This document shows, one piece after another, positions 5,831-8,680 of a stretch of 8,680 nucleotides of DNA; position 1 is the first letter of the stretch, and the number at the start of each line of letters is the position of its first letter. A model generated the notes under the pieces. That model was not told the DNA's origin. It saw only the letters and a list, made by a program, of their open reading frames with translations, and did not search any database. The translations under genes and the position numbers were made by a program. Source of the DNA: JACKAN01 sp964502735 (GTDB taxonomy: Bacteria > Bdellovibrionota > Bdellovibrionia > Bdellovibrionales > UBA1609); the NCBI GenBank assembly GCA_964502735.1, contig CAZCYD010000086.1:1-8680 (forward strand), given 5' to 3'.

Positions 5831-5836
5831 AAGGAG
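5831..5836 (+). promoter_or_regulatory. Ribosome binding site of lpxD
   Basis: AAGGAG lies 10 nt before the GTG at 5847 and decides this start: no other start codon with a comparable site is present, and the encoded N-terminus leads directly into the LpxD uridine-binding domain. Confidence 0.75.
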
Positions 5837-5846
5837 ACATTAAAAA

Positions 5847-7016
5847 GTGAAAAACGTTAACTCTCGCCCTACAGATGTTAAACCCACTGTTAAGGTTTCG
5901 GAAATACTGGATAAATTCCCCCACTTAACAAGGTTACATGCCGGGCCAAATGATAATGCAATCGTGGCTCCTTCATCGATGGAACATCCACAAAGGGGGT
6001 CTATTTGCTATTTGTCAAAGGATGAACATCTAGATACCTGTATTCGAGCTGGAGTAAGTGCCCTAGTTATTGCTGAGAACCTTAAAGAGTATTTGCCTCA
6101 AGAGTCTTGCATAAGCATTCTTATATCAGAAAACGTTCATGTTGCGATGGCTCAAATTAACTCCTTCTTTTTTTCAGCTCAAAAGCCCCCTCACCCCTTT
6201 GATGGACAGAACATTCACCCGGCTGCGATTCTGTCTTCTTCAGTTCAAATTGGTCAAAACGTTATTATAGGCCCCAATACTGTAATTGAGGACGGCGCTA
6301 TTATTGGCAACGATGTTCGGATTGGCGCAAATACAACCATTCGAGCGTCCTCTTCAATTGGGAAATCTACAGTTATTGGCTCCAATACCACTATAGAACC
6401 CCGCGTTGAAATTGGGTCTCACTGTTACATCCATAGCCAGGTCTATATTGGTAGAGAATGCAAAATTGGAAATTCGTGTGTGATTCAACCCCAAACTTCA
6501 ATTGGTTCTGAAGGCTATGGATATGCAACAGATAAAAATAATCATCACTATCACAAGCCTCACTACGGCAGAGTGGTCCTTGAAGATCGAGTAGAAATTG
6601 GGTCTGGAGTTTTTATAGATCGCGGCACCTTCGTGGACTCAGTTATTGGTGAGGGCTCAAAAATAGATAACTATTGCCACCTCGGTCACAATCTTACTCT
6701 TGGAAAAAATACTCTCATTACCGCCGGACTTATCACGGCAGGCTCTGTAAAAATTGGAAACGACTGCGTCTTTGCTGGCAGAACAACAATCAATGGCCAC
6801 ATTGAAATCAGCGACAAAGTGTTTGTTGGCCCCTTATCAGGGGTTTCGAACTCTATTAAAGAGCCTGGGCAATATGGGGGGTGGCCACTACAATCCTACA
6901 AAGAGTCCATTAAAACTCTTGCCTCCCTTCGCTTTTTATCCAATATGAAAAAAGATATCTTAAGCCTTAAAAGAAAACTAAATTTAGATTCTAAAGAAGA
7001 TAAAAAGATAGAATAG
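5847..7016 (+). CDS. lpxD: UDP-3-O-acylglucosamine N-acyltransferase LpxD
   Basis: LpxD transfers a 3-hydroxyacyl chain from acyl carrier protein to the 2-amine of UDP-3-O-acyl-glucosamine, the third step of lipid A synthesis, in the cytoplasm. The 389 residues show an N-terminal uridine-binding domain (about 15-115; GSICYLSKDEH matches the region contacting the nucleotide), a left-handed beta-helix of hexapeptide repeats (about 122-335; many I-G-x-N and V-x-I-G units), the signature GSEGYGYATD (220-229) and DRVEIG with FIDRG (247-260), and a C-terminal helix. The catalytic His is His281 in CHLGHNL, aligning with His239 of E. coli; His318 in INGHIEI aligns with His276. It is longer than the E. 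coli enzyme (341) through a short N-terminal extension, a linker and a charged Lys/Asp/Glu tail. It is followed 32 nt later by metG. No fabZ, lpxA or bamA lies beside it in this window, so it is outside the usual lipid A cluster as far as can be seen. Confidence 0.95.
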   Translation: MKNVNSRPTDVKPTVKVSEILDKFPHLTRLHAGPNDNAIVAPSSMEHPQRGSICYLSKDEHLDTCIRAGVSALVIAENLKEYLPQESCISILISENVHVAMAQINSFFFSAQKPPHPFDGQNIHPAAILSSSVQIGQNVIIGPNTVIEDGAIIGNDVRIGANTTIRASSSIGKSTVIGSNTTIEPRVEIGSHCYIHSQVYIGRECKIGNSCVIQPQTSIGSEGYGYATDKNNHHYHKPHYGRVVLEDRVEIGSGVFIDRGTFVDSVIGEGSKIDNYCHLGHNLTLGKNTLITAGLITAGSVKIGNDCVFAGRTTINGHIEISDKVFVGPLSGVSNSIKEPGQYGGWPLQSYKESIKTLASLRFLSNMKKDILSLKRKLNLDSKEDKKIE

Positions 7017-7033
7017 CAAAAAGACAGAATGAT

Positions 7034-7040
7034 AAGAGGA
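7034..7040 (+). promoter_or_regulatory. Ribosome binding site of metG
   Basis: AAGAGGA is 8 nt before the GTG at 7049. This fixes the start, since KFYITTPLYYVN with the class I N-terminal strand follows at once, as expected for MetRS. Confidence 0.75.
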
Positions 7041-7048
7041 CAACGATT

Positions 7049-8584
7049 GTGAATAAATTTTATATAACAACTCCACTTTACTACGTAAACGACAAGCCTC
7101 ACTTGGGAACTGCATACTGCACCATTATGGTAGATATTTTAAGTCGATACCATCGTCTTTTCGGCGACGACGTTTGCTTCTTGACTGGAACAGATGAACA
7201 CGGACAAAAAGTGCAAGATGCGGCAAAAAAAAGAGGCTTACCTCCTCAAGACCACTGCAATGAAATGTCAGAAAATTTTAAATCTGCTTGGCGTGACTTA
7301 AATATTCAATACGACATTTTTTTTAGAACAACTGACAATTTTCACAAAAAAGCCGTGCAAGAGGCCCTACAAAAAATTTATGACCAAGGGGACATCTACG
7401 AAAATACCTATGAAGGTTGGTACTGTGTTAGTGAAGAAATTTACTACACAGAAAAAGAGCTTGTTAATGGCAAAACTCCCACGGGTAAAGATGTCATTTT
7501 GATAAAAGAAAAGAATTACTTTTTTAAGATGTCAAAATATGTGGGAGCTCTTGTTGCACATATAGAAAAAAACCCCGATTTTATTCAACCCGAGTCACGT
7601 AAAAATGAGGTCCTTGGTTTTCTTAAAAAAGAAGTTCACGATCTGTGTATTTCACGCCCCAAAAGCCGCCTGGAGTGGGGAGTGGAAATTCCTTTTGACA
7701 CCAACTACGTAACTTACGTTTGGTTTGATGCCCTTTTGAACTATGCCACAGGAGTCGGTTTTCTTCGGACAGATCGTCAGCCAGAATTCAAAAAATGGTG
7801 GTTGGAGGCTGGGGCCCATCACGTAATTGGCAAAGATATTCTCACTACACATGCCGTTTACTGGACAACTATGTTACTGGCTCTTAACATCCCCTTACCC
7901 AAAAAGATATTTGCCACAGGATGGATTCTAAACAAACAAAATGAAAAGATGAGTAAATCTCAAGGTGATATTATTAACCCTCTAGATTTTAAAGATATTG
8001 TCGGAGTGGATGGCCTGCGCTACTTTTTGGCCAGAGAGGTTCATTTTGGCAATGATGCCCCAATTTCTCAAGAACTTGTCTTTAACCGCCTGAACTCAGA
8101 ATTGGCCAACAACCTCGGAAACTTAATTAATCGCACAACAAATTTATATGTAAAATTTTATGAGTCCAAGGTCACAAAAACTTTTCACGAAGATGAAGCC
8201 TCACAAGAACTCATAGCCTCGATATCTAATGTAGCTAAAAAAGTTCAGATGGATATTTTAAATTTTAAACCTAGCTACGCCCTGAATCACATCATTGAAA
8301 TGTTAAATTTAGCCAATCGCTATCTTGAGGAAAAGGCCCCTTGGAAGGAAGCCAAAACCCATCTCGAATCGGCAGCCAAGAGCCTTTATTTGGCGATTGA
8401 AAGCATTCGTGTGGCGGCAATACTGTTACAGCCCGTTATGCCGACAAAATGCCAAGAAATTTTTGAACGAATTGGCTGTCAAAGCTGGAACTTTCAGGAG
8501 GCCTCTATATTTGGTGTTATAGACACTGGCACTGTGGTTATTAAAGGAGATCCTATTTTTCCAAGATATCAAACTCCAGAATAA
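7049..8584 (+). CDS. metG: Methionyl-tRNA synthetase
   Basis: Class I aminoacyl-tRNA synthetase that charges tRNA-Met and initiator tRNA in the cytoplasm. The 511 residues contain the HIGH-type motif at 18-21 (PHLGTAY), TGTDEHGQK (46-54), the Trp/Tyr-containing active-site segment TYVWFDALLNY (222-232), HVIGKDILTTHAVYW (258-272), the KMSKS loop at 300-304, and an alpha-helical anticodon-binding domain with LANRYLEEKAPWK (421-433). The knuckle inserted in the catalytic domain (121-160) reads YEGWYCVSEEIYYTEKEL with only one Cys and none in the second half (NGKTPTGKDV), so it should not bind zinc, like the knuckle of S. aureus-type MetRS. The C-terminal tRNA-binding (Trbp111-like) domain found in E. 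coli is absent, a common short form. It is probably cotranscribed with lpxD. No T-box or other leader is seen in the 32-nt gap. Confidence 0.97.
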   Translation: MNKFYITTPLYYVNDKPHLGTAYCTIMVDILSRYHRLFGDDVCFLTGTDEHGQKVQDAAKKRGLPPQDHCNEMSENFKSAWRDLNIQYDIFFRTTDNFHKKAVQEALQKIYDQGDIYENTYEGWYCVSEEIYYTEKELVNGKTPTGKDVILIKEKNYFFKMSKYVGALVAHIEKNPDFIQPESRKNEVLGFLKKEVHDLCISRPKSRLEWGVEIPFDTNYVTYVWFDALLNYATGVGFLRTDRQPEFKKWWLEAGAHHVIGKDILTTHAVYWTTMLLALNIPLPKKIFATGWILNKQNEKMSKSQGDIINPLDFKDIVGVDGLRYFLAREVHFGNDAPISQELVFNRLNSELANNLGNLINRTTNLYVKFYESKVTKTFHEDEASQELIASISNVAKKVQMDILNFKPSYALNHIIEMLNLANRYLEEKAPWKEAKTHLESAAKSLYLAIESIRVAAILLQPVMPTKCQEIFERIGCQSWNFQEASIFGVIDTGTVVIKGDPIFPRYQTPE

Positions 8585-8653
8585 AAAGATTCCCAAATAA
8601 CCAAACCTCTGAATAACACCAATTTCAAAAAATAATCGTCTAAAATTTTGTGA

Positions 8654-8680
8654 ATGCGCCTCATGCTCATACAGCCGCAG
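8654..8680 (+). CDS. Possible start of a further rightward gene (truncated by window)
   Basis: Seventy bases after metG an ATG opens a frame to the window end, reading MRLMLIQPQ. A basic residue followed by a hydrophobic strand and then Gln-Pro resembles the start of Rossmann-like proteins, for instance B12-binding radical SAM enzymes, but nine codons cannot identify a family. No Shine-Dalgarno is obvious, and a GTG at 8650 opens another frame. No terminator hairpin is visible after metG, so read-through is possible. Confidence 0.2.

Larger units (their letters stand above)
5556..5846. other. Divergent intergenic region between H1-like gene and lpxD
   Basis: About 290 bp serve two genes transcribed away from each other. 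The lpxD side holds a candidate promoter (5746-5775), the inverted pair GTCGCCA/TGGCGAC (5722-5728 and 5804-5810) and the lpxD Shine-Dalgarno (5831-5836). On the H1-like side I see AT-rich sequence with TTGTGG and TAAAAT words but no properly spaced promoter. No RNA gene or riboswitch is recognised. Confidence 0.6.

Noticed and set aside
1..8680. CRISPR array, IS element, prophage, toxin-antitoxin or defence system
   Set aside because: No regularly spaced repeats beyond two short tandem pairs, no transposase or integrase motifs, and all large frames are accounted for by the genes listed.

Overview
The window is AT-rich, gene-dense DNA from a Gram-negative bacterium. LpxD (lipid A synthesis) shows an outer membrane, and a signal peptide with a lipobox shows lipoprotein export. 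A von Willebrand-type lipoprotein, a Lys/Ala-rich histone-H1-like protein, a Tex with a long Arg/Gly tail and a zinc-less-looking MetRS together resemble predatory or deltaproteobacteria-like lineages such as Bdellovibrionota. That placement is inference from gene style, not from a marker search.

Layout, left to right. Positions 1-195 hold a frame open from the window edge that may be the 3' end of a rightward gene. Inside it is a tandem pair of 24-bp units built from small dyads. Positions 160-1365 (minus) encode a vWA-domain lipoprotein. A gap of about 250 bp with its likely promoter follows. Positions 4390 down to 1617 (minus) are a tight two-gene unit, infA (IF-1) then tex (S1-domain RNA-binding protein), 8 nt apart, with no visible Shine-Dalgarno in front of tex. 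Positions 4391-4763 are mostly intergenic. They hold inverted repeats, a 19-bp tandem repeat and a doubtful rightward frame that looks like a signal peptide plus a 44-residue tail. Positions 4764-5555 (minus) encode a Lys/Ala-rich histone-like protein ending in a short SH3/Tudor-like domain. A divergent intergenic region separates it from a rightward pair, lpxD (5847-7016) and metG (7049-8584), both starting with GTG after good Shine-Dalgarno sites. The last 96 bp may contain the start of another gene.

Functionally these are mainly housekeeping genes: translation initiation (IF-1), methionyl-tRNA charging (MetG), transcript or RNA handling (Tex) and lipid A acylation (LpxD). To these are added a surface or periplasmic vWA lipoprotein and a candidate nucleoid protein. 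I see no CRISPR array, insertion sequence, prophage, tRNA or rRNA. No clear new multi-gene system is present. The most distinctive items are the H1-like/Tudor-like fusion, the tandem dyad repeats, the SD-less infA-tex junction, and the possible small secreted protein with its 19-bp duplication.
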